64,000 nucleotides of DNA from Bin5 sp034428435 (GCA_034428435.1 DAOUHY010000453.1:29517-93516), one strand, 5' to 3'; numbered from the stretch's first letter, positions 1 to 9,129 are shown. Notes: a model not told the origin generated them from the letters alone. Numbers and translations are program-made.

Positions 1-1
1 G

Positions 2-319
2 CTGGTCGGCGTGAGCATTCAAGACCACAAGAGGCTGGGTCTTGGCCGCTGGCTACGCGCAGCTTGTGATGAAGTCTCTTTAAGGACCGATGAACCGTTG
101 CCATCGGGAATGGTGCGCTACGATGAAGCAGGGCAGATTGCTTATTTTTCGATCTGGCCCCAGCTATCCGAGGATGCCGATGCCCATCACTACGAGCGCA
201 GGGGCAAGATATATCTGATGCAAGACGGTGGAATCGCGCGGATCCGGTTTCCTGTGCTCAACAAGCGGGGCAGAGCCGGCGTACTCGGTGCGGCCGCGGC
301 ATTGCTGGCGACAAGGTGA
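2..319 (+). CDS. Hypothetical protein, C-terminal part (5' end outside the window)
   Basis: The frame is open from the first bases of the window to a TGA at 317-319. A GTG at 11 could start a 102-residue protein, but no ribosome binding site is visible there because only ten bases precede it, so this may equally be the tail of a longer gene. The protein is mixed polar with an Ala/Gly-rich C-terminus. I do not recognise a family. It is followed by about 530 bp without a gene. Confidence 0.4.
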   Translation: MVGVSIQDHKRLGLGRWLRAACDEVSLRTDEPLPSGMVRYDEAGQIAYFSIWPQLSEDADAHHYERRGKIYLMQDGGIARIRFPVLNKRGRAGVLGAAAALLATR

Positions 320-539
320 ACGTTGCAGAGATTTAAAAGCCTTTCAATTGGATGCTTGTAGATCCGTCGTAACTGCTGAGCCATGTTCAGTGTGTGCACT
401 GTGTGCGGCCCGTTTGGGCCGAATGTACCGTCAGTATTTCTGTAGGGATCTCGCCATGGTCATAGCGGTGAACGTTGGGTAATATGGGAGTTGCCTCGCC
501 TGTCTTGCCTGCGCTGGCACATACTCGGAATGTGCCAAG

Positions 540-773
540 GCGCGGGGTGGGGGGAAGCCCGGTCGCAGCGGGTCGTCAAGGTCATATTGCCACTCACTTG
601 ATGCGGCGGGGGGTTTAGGAGAGGGGGCCTTGCGGGGGCGGAGCCCCCGCACAAGGGAGGGCCGAATAGGCCCGACCGCCCAAAAACGACGAGAGAAGGG
701 AGAGGAGTTGGGAGAGAGGAAACTTCGCTCGCGTCCTCCGGCGTCGCGCACTGAATTGGGCTTAGTAGTTGCG
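540..773 (+). repeat. Dispersed repeat, copy 1 (double-hairpin core 630-682)
   Basis: This gene-free stretch resembles the one at 21645-21919: both carry a GGGGAAGCCCGG block at the left, a GGTTTAG block, a GC-rich core and a right part beginning AACTTCGCTCG and ending near GTTGCG. The core (630-682) is also shared with the elements at 31964 and 43051. It holds two adjacent hairpins, GCGGGGGC-GGA-GCCCCCGC and GGGCC-GAATA-GGCCC, followed by GACCGCCCA. Clear terminal inverted repeats were not found for this copy. It ends about 75 bp before mtnP. Bases 320-539 hold nothing I recognise. Confidence 0.75.
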
Positions 774-847
774 TTCTACCAAGGATTTCAGTTGAACGGT
801 TAGTCGCCGACCAGTACCAACTCTTACTTATATTCGGAGTTCTCTTG

Positions 848-1735
848 ATGACAGAACCTATTCGCTTCGGAGTTATCGGGGGCAGCGGCGTTTACCGGAT
901 GGAGACCCTGTCCGACGTGGAAGAGATCGAACTGGACACGCCATTCGGGAAGCCGTCGGACGCCTACGTGGTGGGGATACTGCACGGACAGCGGGTCGCG
1001 TTTCTTGCCCGGCACGGACGTGGGCACCGTATAAGCCCAACGCGGTTGAATCAGCGCGCCAACATCTACGGCTTCAAGATGCTGGGCGTCGAGTACCTGA
1101 TTGCGGTCAGCGCTTGCGGCAGCCTGCAGGAGAGGCTGCGGCCAGGCGATATTGTCATTCCGGACCAGATATTCGATCGCACGAGATTGAGGGGGCTCAG
1201 TTTCTTCGATGACCCGGAGGTGGGAACTGACGGGCTGGTCGTCCATGTGAGTGTCGCTCACCCCTTCTGTGACTACCTCAGCGATATTTGCTTCCGGGCG
1301 GTAGAGCAGACCGGTACCACGGCTCACCTCGGCGGCAACTTTGTGACGATTGAGGGCCCGCGTTTCAGCACGAAGGTCGAGAGTATCGCCTTTCGCCAAC
1401 TGGGCATGGACATTATCGGTATGACGACGACGCCGGAGGCGTTCCTGGCCAGAGAAGCTGAGATGAGCTATGCCTGTATGGCGCATGTGACGGACTATGA
1501 TGTTTGGCACGAGACGGAAGAGGCGGTGACTGTCGAAGCCGTGATCAGGATGCTGATGCACAATGCGGAGGTAGCTGTCGCGGCGGTTGCCAACGCCATC
1601 GAACTGCTGGCCGAGAGCGGTCCTTCGCCATTTGCCAATGCACTCCAGGACGCGTTGATTACCGACAGGAAGGCCGTTCCGCGGGAGGTCGTCGACCGCC
1701 TGAAGTTGATCGTCGGCAAGTATTTCGATCGATAA
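848..1735 (+). CDS. mtnP: S-methyl-5'-thioadenosine phosphorylase
   Basis: Phosphorolysis of methylthioadenosine to adenine and methylthioribose-1-phosphate in cytosolic methionine salvage. The 295-residue protein has the family length and motifs: GVIGGSGVY near residue 8, the phosphate-binding segment HGRGHRISPTRLNQRANI near 58, MTTTPEAFLAREAE at about 192, and TDYDVW at about 215. The Asp-rich TDYD motif favours methylthioadenosine over the purine nucleoside phosphorylase relatives. ATG 848 is chosen over the TTG at 845 because GGAG at 836-839 lies 8 bases upstream. The next gene starts 20 bp downstream, so the two are probably co-transcribed. Confidence 0.92.
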   Translation: MTEPIRFGVIGGSGVYRMETLSDVEEIELDTPFGKPSDAYVVGILHGQRVAFLARHGRGHRISPTRLNQRANIYGFKMLGVEYLIAVSACGSLQERLRPGDIVIPDQIFDRTRLRGLSFFDDPEVGTDGLVVHVSVAHPFCDYLSDICFRAVEQTGTTAHLGGNFVTIEGPRFSTKVESIAFRQLGMDIIGMTTTPEAFLAREAEMSYACMAHVTDYDVWHETEEAVTVEAVIRMLMHNAEVAVAAVANAIELLAESGPSPFANALQDALITDRKAVPREVVDRLKLIVGKYFDR

Positions 1736-1754
1736 GGAAGGACATATTGCGGCT

Positions 1755-3422
1755 ATGGCCACGGTTGCCGAAACAGTTGCCCACTCTCTTCATGACGCCG
1801 GCGTGCGCCTTGCCTTCGGTATGCCAGGCGGCGAGGTCGTATCTTTTATGGAGGCCTTGCGGGGGGTCGGCATCGGCTTTGAGCTGATGCATCATGAGCA
1901 GAGCGCGGTGTTTGCCGCCGACGCCTACGCGCGGGCGACCGGCAAGCCGGGATGTGCACTCACTACTTTAGGCCCGGGCGCGCTCAATGCTGTGCCAGGT
2001 ATTGGGCATGCATGGTTGGACCGGGCTCCGGTCGTGTTGATTACGGCGCAGAAGCCTGACTCGGTGCTGCCGGATTACACGCATCAGGTGGTCGACTTGC
2101 AGGCCGTCTTTGGGCCGATCGTGAAGCGGACGCTCAAGGTGACACCGCAGAACGCTGCTTCCGAAGTGCCGCCGACGGTTGCGTTGACGATGCAAGGGCG
2201 GCCGGGTCCTGTGCATTTGCAAATAAGCAATGAAGAGGCGGAGCTTTCGATTGAAGGAGCGAGCGTGCAGACGGCGCGCCAGATGTCGTTAGGCGAGGGC
2301 GAGTCGAAAGGGAACGGCGGCCGGCCCGACGGGGACCAGCTTGCTCGAGCGAGAGAGATCGTTACGAAGGCATCACGTCCCGTCATTCTGGCCGGGCTGG
2401 GTTTGGAGCCGGATGCCCCGTACGATGCGCTGAGAGCGCTGGCGGAGGCGGCCAACGCGCCGGTAATCGTGTCTCCGAAGGGAAAGGGCGCCCTGCCGGA
2501 CGATCACCCGCTGAGCGCAGGTGTCATCGGATTGACCCGCACCGATCCCGTGTACGAAATCCTGGAGGAAGCGGACTGTGTCGTTGCGGTCGGATTCGAC
2601 GTAGTCGAACTGGTGAAGGAGTTTTCTCTGCCGAGTTCGGGCGCAATCGGGTCCACGGAGGGGACTGAAACTGTACCGCTTGTCTGGATAGCAAACTGGG
2701 CCAACTACGACCCAGTTCTGCCGGCGACCGTCGAGCTGGTGGGTCCGATGGCGGGGGCGCTGATGCATCTTGCCGACAGCGAGTTTGGCACGGACGCGCA
2801 GTGGGGCGAATCCAAGGTGCGTGCGTTTCGCGCAGAGCTGGCTGCTGTGCCTTTGCCCACTCCCCAGCCAGGCCATCTTTTGCCTCAGCAGCTGTTGGAG
2901 AGTATGCGCCGTCATCTGCCTGCTGACGCGTTGCTGGCTGTGGACGTGGGCAGTCACAAGATATTCGGAAGTTTGGAATGGCCAACCTTGTCCCCGAACT
3001 GCTTTGCGCTTTCGAATGGTCTGTCCTGCATGGGATTTGGGCTGCCGGCAGCCATCGGCACCGCGCTGGCCAAGCCAGACGAACCGGCTGCCTGCCTTAT
3101 CGGAGATGGCGGGATGCTGATGTGTTTGGGAGAACTGGCGGTCCTGGCGCGACTGGATCTGCCGGTGATTGTCGTTGTGGCCGTTGACAACGCAATTGAT
3201 CTGATTCGGTCGCACCAGATCAGGCAGGGCAAGAAGCCTTTTGGTACCGAGTTTCCTGCCCCGGACTTCTGCAAGATTGCCTCAGGATACGGCATTGCTG
3301 CAGAACGAGTTACGACACCTGAAGGCTGCGATGAGGCGCTTGCCCAAGCGGCCGCCGCCAGGGCGCCCTTCCTGATCGAAGCCATCATTGATCCCATCGG
3401 TTATCCAACCACGCCTCGGTAG
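1755..3422 (+). CDS. Thiamine-diphosphate-dependent enzyme, acetolactate synthase-like
   Basis: A 555-residue cytosolic ThDP enzyme with the three-domain layout of the acetolactate synthase / benzoylformate decarboxylase superfamily. The N-terminal PYR domain carries the catalytic Glu at about residue 48 (HHEQSA). The central domain is Rossmann-like, and the C-terminal PP domain has the GDG...DN cofactor motif (GDG at about 450-452, DN at about 478-479). The substrate cannot be assigned from sequence: no regulatory subunit gene is adjacent, so it is unlikely to be the biosynthetic IlvB. It follows mtnP closely and converges on an enolase-superfamily gene only 16 bp away. Confidence 0.8.
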   Translation: MATVAETVAHSLHDAGVRLAFGMPGGEVVSFMEALRGVGIGFELMHHEQSAVFAADAYARATGKPGCALTTLGPGALNAVPGIGHAWLDRAPVVLITAQKPDSVLPDYTHQVVDLQAVFGPIVKRTLKVTPQNAASEVPPTVALTMQGRPGPVHLQISNEEAELSIEGASVQTARQMSLGEGESKGNGGRPDGDQLARAREIVTKASRPVILAGLGLEPDAPYDALRALAEAANAPVIVSPKGKGALPDDHPLSAGVIGLTRTDPVYEILEEADCVVAVGFDVVELVKEFSLPSSGAIGSTEGTETVPLVWIANWANYDPVLPATVELVGPMAGALMHLADSEFGTDAQWGESKVRAFRAELAAVPLPTPQPGHLLPQQLLESMRRHLPADALLAVDVGSHKIFGSLEWPTLSPNCFALSNGLSCMGFGLPAAIGTALAKPDEPAACLIGDGGMLMCLGELAVLARLDLPVIVVVAVDNAIDLIRSHQIRQGKKPFGTEFPAPDFCKIASGYGIAAERVTTPEGCDEALAQAAAARAPFLIEAIIDPIGYPTTPR

Positions 3423-3437
3423 CCACTTCTTTCCACA

Positions 3438-4625
3438 TCAGAAGGTTACAACTTCTCGCTGCTGGATCCTGGCATCGTCCAGTTGCATGCCGATGCCAGG
3501 AGCAGTCGGTACGCTGACGTTACCGTTGACCGGCTTTAATGGGTTTTTGAGGAAGAACTGGTGGACTTCGTTCCACTTGATCAGATATTCCAGCATTGGC
3601 GTGGTCGGCTCGGGCCAGGCGGCGATGACGTGGATACTGGCTGGGGTCGAGTGGCCATGGGGAATGACCGGGACGTCGTAGGTGGATGCCAGGGCCAGGA
3701 TCTTCTGTGTCTCGGAAATACCACCGCACCAGTAGATATCGGGCTGGTAGACGTCGCAGGCTCCAGCGTCCATCAGTTGTTTCAATCCCCAGCGTGTGTA
3801 CTCATGTTCGCCGCCGCTGATAGGGATGTTTACCTCACGGCGAATCTGGGCGTACTGTTCGATCTTGTCGGGCAGAACCGGCTCTTCCAGCCAGCGGGGG
3901 GCATATTCTTCCAGCCTGCGGGCCATCTGCACGGCGTACGGGACATCCCAGCTCATCCAGCAATCCAGCATAATGTCCACGTCCGGGCCGACGCTCTCGC
4001 GCAGCGTACGGGCAAGGCGAAGGTTTCGCTCCATCCCCATTTTGCCGTCGGTCGGTCCGTCGCGGAAGAACCACTTTGTGGCTCGGAAACCTTCGGCCAC
4101 GAACTGCCTGGCGCGCTCCTGGACAAGCTCCGGGTCCAAGGAATAGCCCAAGGCGCTGGCATAGGCCGGTACTTCTGTCCTGGTGGGTCCGCCGAGGAGT
4201 TGGCAGACCGGCGCGTTGAACCAGTTACCTTTCAGGTCCCATAGTGCGCAGTCGACGGAACTTATGGCCATCATCTCAGTCCCTTTGCGCCCGTGCACCT
4301 TGGCCCGGTACATCCTGTCCCACAGGCGTTCGGAGGCGAGTGGGTCGTGACCTATCAGGAGGGGAGCCAGCTGGGTCTGGATTACGAAGGCCTGGTCGAA
4401 AGGAAGGGGACCGCCGCGGCCGGACACGCCTTCATCGGTCGCGATTTCGACGAAGTAGGCGGTGATGTCATAGCGGCCTTCGCCTGTCGCCAGCATTTCG
4501 TTCGGGCCCTCGGCCTTGTGTTCAGGGTAGATGTCGAGAGGCCGCAGCAGCCGCTCCTCCCAGAACTCTCCCTCGGATTCCAATATGCCCTGCAGACGAA
4601 CTACCGTTACGTCGGTGATTTTCAT
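3438..4625 (-). CDS. Enolase-superfamily sugar-acid dehydratase, L-rhamnonate dehydratase-like
   Basis: 395 residues, mandelate racemase / muconate lactonizing group. Seen in sequence: an ATKWFF segment at 172-177 in place of the usual KxK, metal ligands Asp211 (LDCWMSWD), Glu237/238 (LEEPV) and Glu263 (GGEHEYTRWG), and a catalytic His near 313 (PHGHS). The KWFF and GEHEYTRWG strings are, from memory of the family, typical of L-rhamnonate dehydratase, which makes 2-keto-3-deoxy-L-rhamnonate. The gene is divergent from a DapA-type lyase, and a lactonase-type hydrolase lies downstream of that, which fits a non-phosphorylative deoxysugar or sugar-acid pathway. Exact substrate is inference. Confidence 0.8.
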   Translation of the reverse strand: MKITDVTVVRLQGILESEGEFWEERLLRPLDIYPEHKAEGPNEMLATGEGRYDITAYFVEIATDEGVSGRGGPLPFDQAFVIQTQLAPLLIGHDPLASERLWDRMYRAKVHGRKGTEMMAISSVDCALWDLKGNWFNAPVCQLLGGPTRTEVPAYASALGYSLDPELVQERARQFVAEGFRATKWFFRDGPTDGKMGMERNLRLARTLRESVGPDVDIMLDCWMSWDVPYAVQMARRLEEYAPRWLEEPVLPDKIEQYAQIRREVNIPISGGEHEYTRWGLKQLMDAGACDVYQPDIYWCGGISETQKILALASTYDVPVIPHGHSTPASIHVIAAWPEPTTPMLEYLIKWNEVHQFFLKNPLKPVNGNVSVPTAPGIGMQLDDARIQQREVVTF

Positions 4626-4667
4626 GGTTGTTTCGCTCGCTAGTAAATTGAATGGCTACCTAACTGT

Positions 4668-4695
4668 AGTATACTGATCCGAGGGGTTCGGGCAA
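4668..4695 (-). promoter_or_regulatory. Probable sigma-70-type promoter of the rhamnonate dehydratase-like gene
   Basis: On the minus strand TTGCCC (4695-4690) and TATACT (4673-4668) are separated by 16 bp. The -10 lies about 43 bp upstream of the ATG at 4625. Confidence 0.5.
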
Positions 4696-4804
4696 TAAAC
4701 TTGGGCTTTCGTTAGGCCTGACTGCGTTGTCGAAGCAAGTGGACAGTGCAGTAAGGTCGACTGTCCTGTAACTGCTTTCTTGTTCGCGAATCTCCAGGGG
4801 GGGT

Positions 4805-4868
4805 TAGTCGACAGTCGTCTGCTACGTGGTCGACTACAGGGATCCATCCGTAAGAATTGATATCAATT
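4805..4868. promoter_or_regulatory. Candidate operator region: two palindromes in the divergent intergenic region
   Basis: TAGTCGAC at 4805-4812 is repeated inverted as GTCGACTA at 4829-4836 with a 16 bp spacer. Separately, AATTGATATCAATT at 4855-4868 is a perfect 14 bp palindrome ending 15 bp before the ATG of the DapA-type gene. Their position between two divergent catabolic genes suggests repressor binding. No regulator gene is nearby, so this is inference. Confidence 0.4.
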
Positions 4869-4883
4869 TGGTGGGGCTGATTG

Positions 4884-5783
4884 ATGAACAAGCATTGGCG
4901 CGGCATCTTTGCGATTGTCGTTACTCCGTTTACTGACGACCTTCTACTAGATGAAGAAGCGCTTCGGCGTCAGGTGGCGTTTTGCATCGAGGCGGGCGCG
5001 GCGGGGCTCGTCGGTCCGGCGAACGCGGGCGAATTTGCGACGATGTCGGACGAAGAACGTCAGCGTTGGATCCGGGTTGTCGTCCAGGAGGCGGGCGGGC
5101 GGGTACCGGTTGTTGCTGCAACTACACACGGTCACAGAGTTCCGGCTGTAGCTCTGAGCCAGTTCGCCCAGGATGTGGGCGCCGACGGTATCATGGCGAT
5201 GCCGCCTCATATCCTGCATCCGGACGCGGACGGTTGCTATGAATACTACCGGGCTCTAGACGACGCCCTGCGCATCCCGATCTGCATTCAGAACTTTATG
5301 GGGCCGATCGGGACACCCATGTCCTCGGCGTTGCTGGCGCGCATGTGCCGAGAATTGGAGTGGGTACAGTATCTCAAGGAGGAGACGCTGCCGGAGCCGC
5401 GTGCCATTTCGCGTACGCTGGCTGCGGCCGGAGATGCCTGCCGAGGCGTTTTTGGTGGGCAGGGCGGGATCTACATGATTGACGAGTGGCGGAGGGGGGC
5501 ATGCGGTAACATGCCGGCGAGCCAGTCGGTCGATCTGCACACGAAGATCTGGGCCTTATTGGAGGAGAATGACGAATCCGGCGCTCGCGATCTTTTCAAC
5601 CGTCTGTTGCCTCTGCTTAACTTTGAGCGCATGCATGGGGTGGCAGTTTACAAACAGGTCTTCTTGCGACGCGGTATCTTCTCGTCGGCCGCCAGCCGCA
5701 TTCCCGGCGCGTACTTAGACAGTCAGGATTTGCAGGAATTCGAGGCCATTTGGGAGGATGTGGCGCCGCTTTTGCTGTCATGA
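4884..5783 (+). CDS. Dihydrodipicolinate synthase / N-acetylneuraminate lyase family protein
   Basis: A class I (Schiff-base) aldolase or dehydratase of the DapA TIM-barrel family, 299 residues. It starts VVTPFTDD, has the GPANAGEF loop where DapA has GTTGE, and has the Schiff-base lysine at about 165 (QYLKEE). The Tyr that normally sits just before the YN/VPGR loop appears replaced by Gln (CIQNFMG, residue about 136), so it is unlikely to be the lysine-pathway enzyme. Context with sugar-acid dehydratases suggests a 2-keto-3-deoxy-sugar-acid aldolase or dehydratase. ATG 4884 is preferred to TTG 4881; a GGTGGGG stretch lies about 8 bases upstream. Confidence 0.8.
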   Translation: MNKHWRGIFAIVVTPFTDDLLLDEEALRRQVAFCIEAGAAGLVGPANAGEFATMSDEERQRWIRVVVQEAGGRVPVVAATTHGHRVPAVALSQFAQDVGADGIMAMPPHILHPDADGCYEYYRALDDALRIPICIQNFMGPIGTPMSSALLARMCRELEWVQYLKEETLPEPRAISRTLAAAGDACRGVFGGQGGIYMIDEWRRGACGNMPASQSVDLHTKIWALLEENDESGARDLFNRLLPLLNFERMHGVAVYKQVFLRRGIFSSAASRIPGAYLDSQDLQEFEAIWEDVAPLLLS

Positions 5784-5906
5784 CTGAGATATGAGGATGA
5801 AACCTCTTGGGGCCAAGTAGCAAGGCCTCGAAGTCGTTCACAGTTTCGCTGTTTGCGTCAAGAGAAGACAAGAGCCGCGGTCTCCCTTTTCCACATACGA
5901 CGGTCC

Positions 5907-7079
5907 ATGAACACCTCTGTAACTGCTGTTGAGCTCTTTCCTATCCGCATACCCCGGGACGAGCCATACCTGGGGCCGTTGGAGGAGGAGAACAGGCCAA
6001 ACCCTAAGGGTTATATCGTGCGCCCGGGCAACCGCACTGTTTACCCTGTATTTGACCAGACGCTGCTGGTCAAAGTTGTGGCGAGTGACGGAACAGTGGG
6101 ATGGGGCGAGTGTTTTGGCGTGGTGGCGCCGCAGATAGCGCAGACAGTTCTACAAGAGCTGCTGATCCCTTTTGTGATTGGGTGCAGCCCGCACGATGTT
6201 GAACGCATCTACGAAGACCTTTACGACCTGCAGCGAGTCCGAGGCCATTTTGGCGGTTACGCGCTGGATGCGATCGCCGGACTGGACATGGCCCTCTGGG
6301 ATATGCGGGGTAAATTGCTGAATCAGCCGGTGTGGCAACTGTTGGGAGGACTGCGACACGAGAGGCTGGCGGTCTACGTTTCGGGACTACCGGGCGGGAC
6401 GAAGGAAGAACGGGCTGCGCTGGGTAAGCGGTGGATAGACCGCGGTTTTTCGGCGCTGAAGTTTGCAGCGGTTGTGGCCGACGAAGGCGAAGTCGCAGAG
6501 ATCAAGGCCATCCGAAGCGATGTCGGGCCGACGCCTAAGATACTCGCCGATCTGCACTGGCGTTACACAGCGCTGGAGGCGGTCCAGTTGATCGAACGGC
6601 TAAGTGAATTCGACCTGTTTCTGGCCGAGGCACCAGTGGCGCCGGAGGACCTAGCAGGCCAGGCGCAGGTGGCGCGTTCGGTCAAGACGCGAATCGGTTT
6701 GGGAGAGGAGTGGCGAACCGTCCACGAATACCTGCCGCGGTTGCAGGCCCGTTGCATGGACGTCATTCAGCCGGAGATGGCCCATACGGGAATAACCGGG
6801 TTCCGGCGCATTTGCGAACTGGCGCAGGCGTTCCACTGCCAGGTGATGCCGCACGCGACGATCAATATCGGCATCGCCCAAGCGGCGAGTCTACACGTGG
6901 CAGCTACCCTTGCCAACTTTGCCATGCATGAGTACCAGCATACCATTTTTGACCGAAACAAGCAGTACATACGCAGCACGATGGACTGCCGGGACGGATA
7001 CTTTTCGCTTCCGGAGGGGACCGGCCTTGGCGCCGAGCCAACCGAAGAGGTTCTGAGTTTTGTCAATAACGAAGACTGA
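5907..7079 (+). CDS. Mandelate racemase / muconate lactonizing enzyme family protein
   Basis: Second enolase-superfamily member, 390 residues from ATG 5907. An upstream TTG at 5853 is in frame but would add residues not typical of the family. Seen: LKFAA at about 184-188 in the KxK position, metal ligands Asp215 (LADLHW), Glu241 (LAEAP) and Glu267/268 (GLGEEW), and His316 (MPHATINIG). It probably abstracts the alpha proton of a sugar acid and dehydrates it. It differs clearly from the rhamnonate dehydratase-like protein at 3438, so the two likely take different substrates. It sits between a DapA-type lyase and a lactonase-like hydrolase, with a 20 bp gap to the latter. Confidence 0.82.
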   Translation: MNTSVTAVELFPIRIPRDEPYLGPLEEENRPNPKGYIVRPGNRTVYPVFDQTLLVKVVASDGTVGWGECFGVVAPQIAQTVLQELLIPFVIGCSPHDVERIYEDLYDLQRVRGHFGGYALDAIAGLDMALWDMRGKLLNQPVWQLLGGLRHERLAVYVSGLPGGTKEERAALGKRWIDRGFSALKFAAVVADEGEVAEIKAIRSDVGPTPKILADLHWRYTALEAVQLIERLSEFDLFLAEAPVAPEDLAGQAQVARSVKTRIGLGEEWRTVHEYLPRLQARCMDVIQPEMAHTGITGFRRICELAQAFHCQVMPHATINIGIAQAASLHVAATLANFAMHEYQHTIFDRNKQYIRSTMDCRDGYFSLPEGTGLGAEPTEEVLSFVNNED

Positions 7080-7099
7080 ATCCAGGAGGAGCAGCGGGT

Positions 7100-7873
7100 A
7101 TGGGTAAGAGAGAGTTCGCCGTTGTCGATACGCACTGTCATATCGGGCTGCATAAATATGAACCGGTCGAGGTCCTGCTATTTCACATGGCGCGCGCCGG
7201 GGTTGATCAGGCTGTATTGATCCAGTACATGGGCAACAGCGACAACCGGTACATAGTTGAGGTGATGGAGGCGAATCCGGGCCGTCTTGCAGCGGCAATG
7301 ATCGTTGACGACGATGACGACGGCACCGCCATCCGGGGTTGGGCCGAACAGGGCATCGCCGGGATTCGCCTGCTGGCTGACTTTCGAGGCCGAGGCGGGG
7401 ATCCACTGGCACACTGGCGCGTGGCCGACGAGCTAGGGCTGGTCGTGAGCGTCTTCAGCAGGCCGGACATTCTGCAGAGCGCCGAGTTCAATGAGGTGCT
7501 GCGTCTCTTCCCGAGCCTTTCGATGGTCATTGAGCATCTGGGGGGAGTGAAGCCAGGCGTGGACCTGGATGAGTTCGCGGCGATCACGGCACTGGCCCGC
7601 CACGAGAACCTGACCATTAAGCTGCCCGGTTTTGGTGAATTCTGCGACCTGCCCTGTCCTTTTGAGAACGTTCCCCCTCTTGCAGAGTTGACTTTGGAGG
7701 CTTTTGGCGCGCGTCGCATTATGTGGGGCAGTGACTGGCCGCCGGTCAGCAGCCGCGAAGGCTTCGACAACTCTCTGACTTTTCCATTACGCTATCTGGC
7801 GACGTTGAGCGCGGACGAGCGCGCCTGGATATTCGGCAAGACGGCCAGACAGGTCTGGAACCTGGATAGCTGA
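7100..7873 (+). CDS. Amidohydrolase-family protein, sugar lactonase-like (COG3618 type)
   Basis: 257 residues, amidohydrolase_2 TIM barrel. The N-terminal metal motif is VVDTHCHIG (His12, His14) and the C-terminal motif is MWGSDWPP with Asp at about 212. This combination is typical of the family that includes L-rhamnono- and L-fucono-lactonases, which open sugar lactones before dehydration. Its place directly after a sugar-acid dehydratase supports that role. AGGAG at 7085-7089 precedes the ATG by 10 bases. A decarboxylase role, also found in this superfamily, is the alternative. Confidence 0.78.
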   Translation: MGKREFAVVDTHCHIGLHKYEPVEVLLFHMARAGVDQAVLIQYMGNSDNRYIVEVMEANPGRLAAAMIVDDDDDGTAIRGWAEQGIAGIRLLADFRGRGGDPLAHWRVADELGLVVSVFSRPDILQSAEFNEVLRLFPSLSMVIEHLGGVKPGVDLDEFAAITALARHENLTIKLPGFGEFCDLPCPFENVPPLAELTLEAFGARRIMWGSDWPPVSSREGFDNSLTFPLRYLATLSADERAWIFGKTARQVWNLDS

Positions 7874-7962
7874 AACAGTATTTGCGCAAGTGCCTGCGCC
7901 GCATTCAGAAACGTCTCCGGGCCCAATCGATAGATTGTGGCCTTAACCCCAGGAATGACCTG

Positions 7963-8925
7963 ATGCCCAAAGTGATATTCTTTACGAATCTGGTGAGCGA
8001 GTTAGCCCAGCAGGTTATTGCCCCTGCCCCCCAGGAGTGGGAGGTATCGGTCCTACCACACGATCTACCGGTGCTTGAGAAAGCCAACCAGGCATCAGAC
8101 GCCGACTTCCTGATACTTTTTCCCAGCAATCTCGAAGAGGAAGTGCTGCGGTCGGCGCATGTGCTGAAGCTTGTTCAGCTTGTCAGCGCGGGTTTCGATC
8201 GCATGCCGTTAGCCCTGTTGAAAGAGCTGGAGATTCCGCTTGCCAACAACGGAGGCACGAATTCGATCGACGTGGCCGAGCACACTTTTGCCCTGATTCT
8301 CAGCGTCTACCGGCGTCTGACCGAAATGGACCGCAGTGTGCGGCACGATGGTTGGAACGACATTGACAGCGGGATGACAACCTTCACAATGCACGGAAAG
8401 ACGGTTGGCATAGTCGGTCTCGGCCATATCGGCAGAGAGGTAGCCAAACGACTGGTCCCGTTTGAGGCGCAGGTTCTTTACTTTGACCCGGTTCCTGCGG
8501 ACGCCGAAGTGGAGCGCAATCTGCAGGTGGAGCGGGTCTCGTTGCATGAACTGCTGGATCGTTCCGATATTGTCTCTTTGCATGTGCCGTTGAACGACCA
8601 GACTCGTCATCTAATCGGCCAGGCGGAGTTGGAGCGCATGAAGTCGAGCGCCATTCTTGTAAACACGTGCCGCGGCCCGGTCGTGGACGAAGAGGCCCTT
8701 ATCGAAGCATTGCGCAGTGGGTGCATCCGCGCTGCAGGGCTGGACGTGCTAAGAGACGAGCCGACCGACCCGGGCAACCCGATTCTGCAACTGGACAACG
8801 TAATCTTCTCTCCACACATCGCCGGGGTCACCTACGATACCTGGCAGCGCCGTGGGCGGTTCATCTTCGACAACTTGCAGCGAGTCTGGGCAGGGGAGGA
8901 GCCGCTTTCCAAGGTCGGTCATTAG
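7963..8925 (+). CDS. D-2-hydroxyacid dehydrogenase (NAD-dependent)
   Basis: 320 residues from ATG 7963, chosen because AGGA at 7951-7954 precedes it and the family N-terminus (PKVIFFTN) begins there; an upstream start would add 27 unlikely residues. The Rossmann motif GLGHIG is at 152-157, the catalytic Arg at about 237 (NTCRGPVVDEEAL), and the catalytic His at 285 (SPHIAG). It reduces a 2-oxo acid or oxidises a D-2-hydroxy acid. As the last gene of the catabolic run it could act on the glyoxylate, pyruvate or keto-acid product, which is inference. Confidence 0.88.
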   Translation: MPKVIFFTNLVSELAQQVIAPAPQEWEVSVLPHDLPVLEKANQASDADFLILFPSNLEEEVLRSAHVLKLVQLVSAGFDRMPLALLKELEIPLANNGGTNSIDVAEHTFALILSVYRRLTEMDRSVRHDGWNDIDSGMTTFTMHGKTVGIVGLGHIGREVAKRLVPFEAQVLYFDPVPADAEVERNLQVERVSLHELLDRSDIVSLHVPLNDQTRHLIGQAELERMKSSAILVNTCRGPVVDEEALIEALRSGCIRAAGLDVLRDEPTDPGNPILQLDNVIFSPHIAGVTYDTWQRRGRFIFDNLQRVWAGEEPLSKVGH

Positions 8926-8982
8926 AAGTTTTTGACGTTTGTCTGACCTGAGACTTGCAGGCCAATTATGTTGTCAATCCAC

Positions 8983-9008
8983 GAGGGCGCCCACAAGGGG
9001 TGCCCCAA
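8983..9008 (+). repeat. Short palindromic repeat, copy A
   Basis: GAGGGCGCCCACAAGG followed by GGTGCCCC, a near-palindrome related to copies at 25832 and 43718. The gap 8926-9345 otherwise holds only a promoter. Confidence 0.55.
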
Positions 9009-9129
9009 CGGTAAGATGGCTGATTGGAAGGAAAAGTCATCGGCCCTGTGTCTTGCCTGGAATCCGTCAGAGCTGGTGGACGCCCCCTGTCGCGGCCAGC
9101 GCAGCTGTCAGAACTAAACTCCATCTCCT

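Noticed and set aside
431..751. Possible small genes inside the repeat upstream of mtnP
   Set aside because: The frames cover the hairpin repeats and differ between copies; the compositions are Arg/Pro-rich without similarity to each other.
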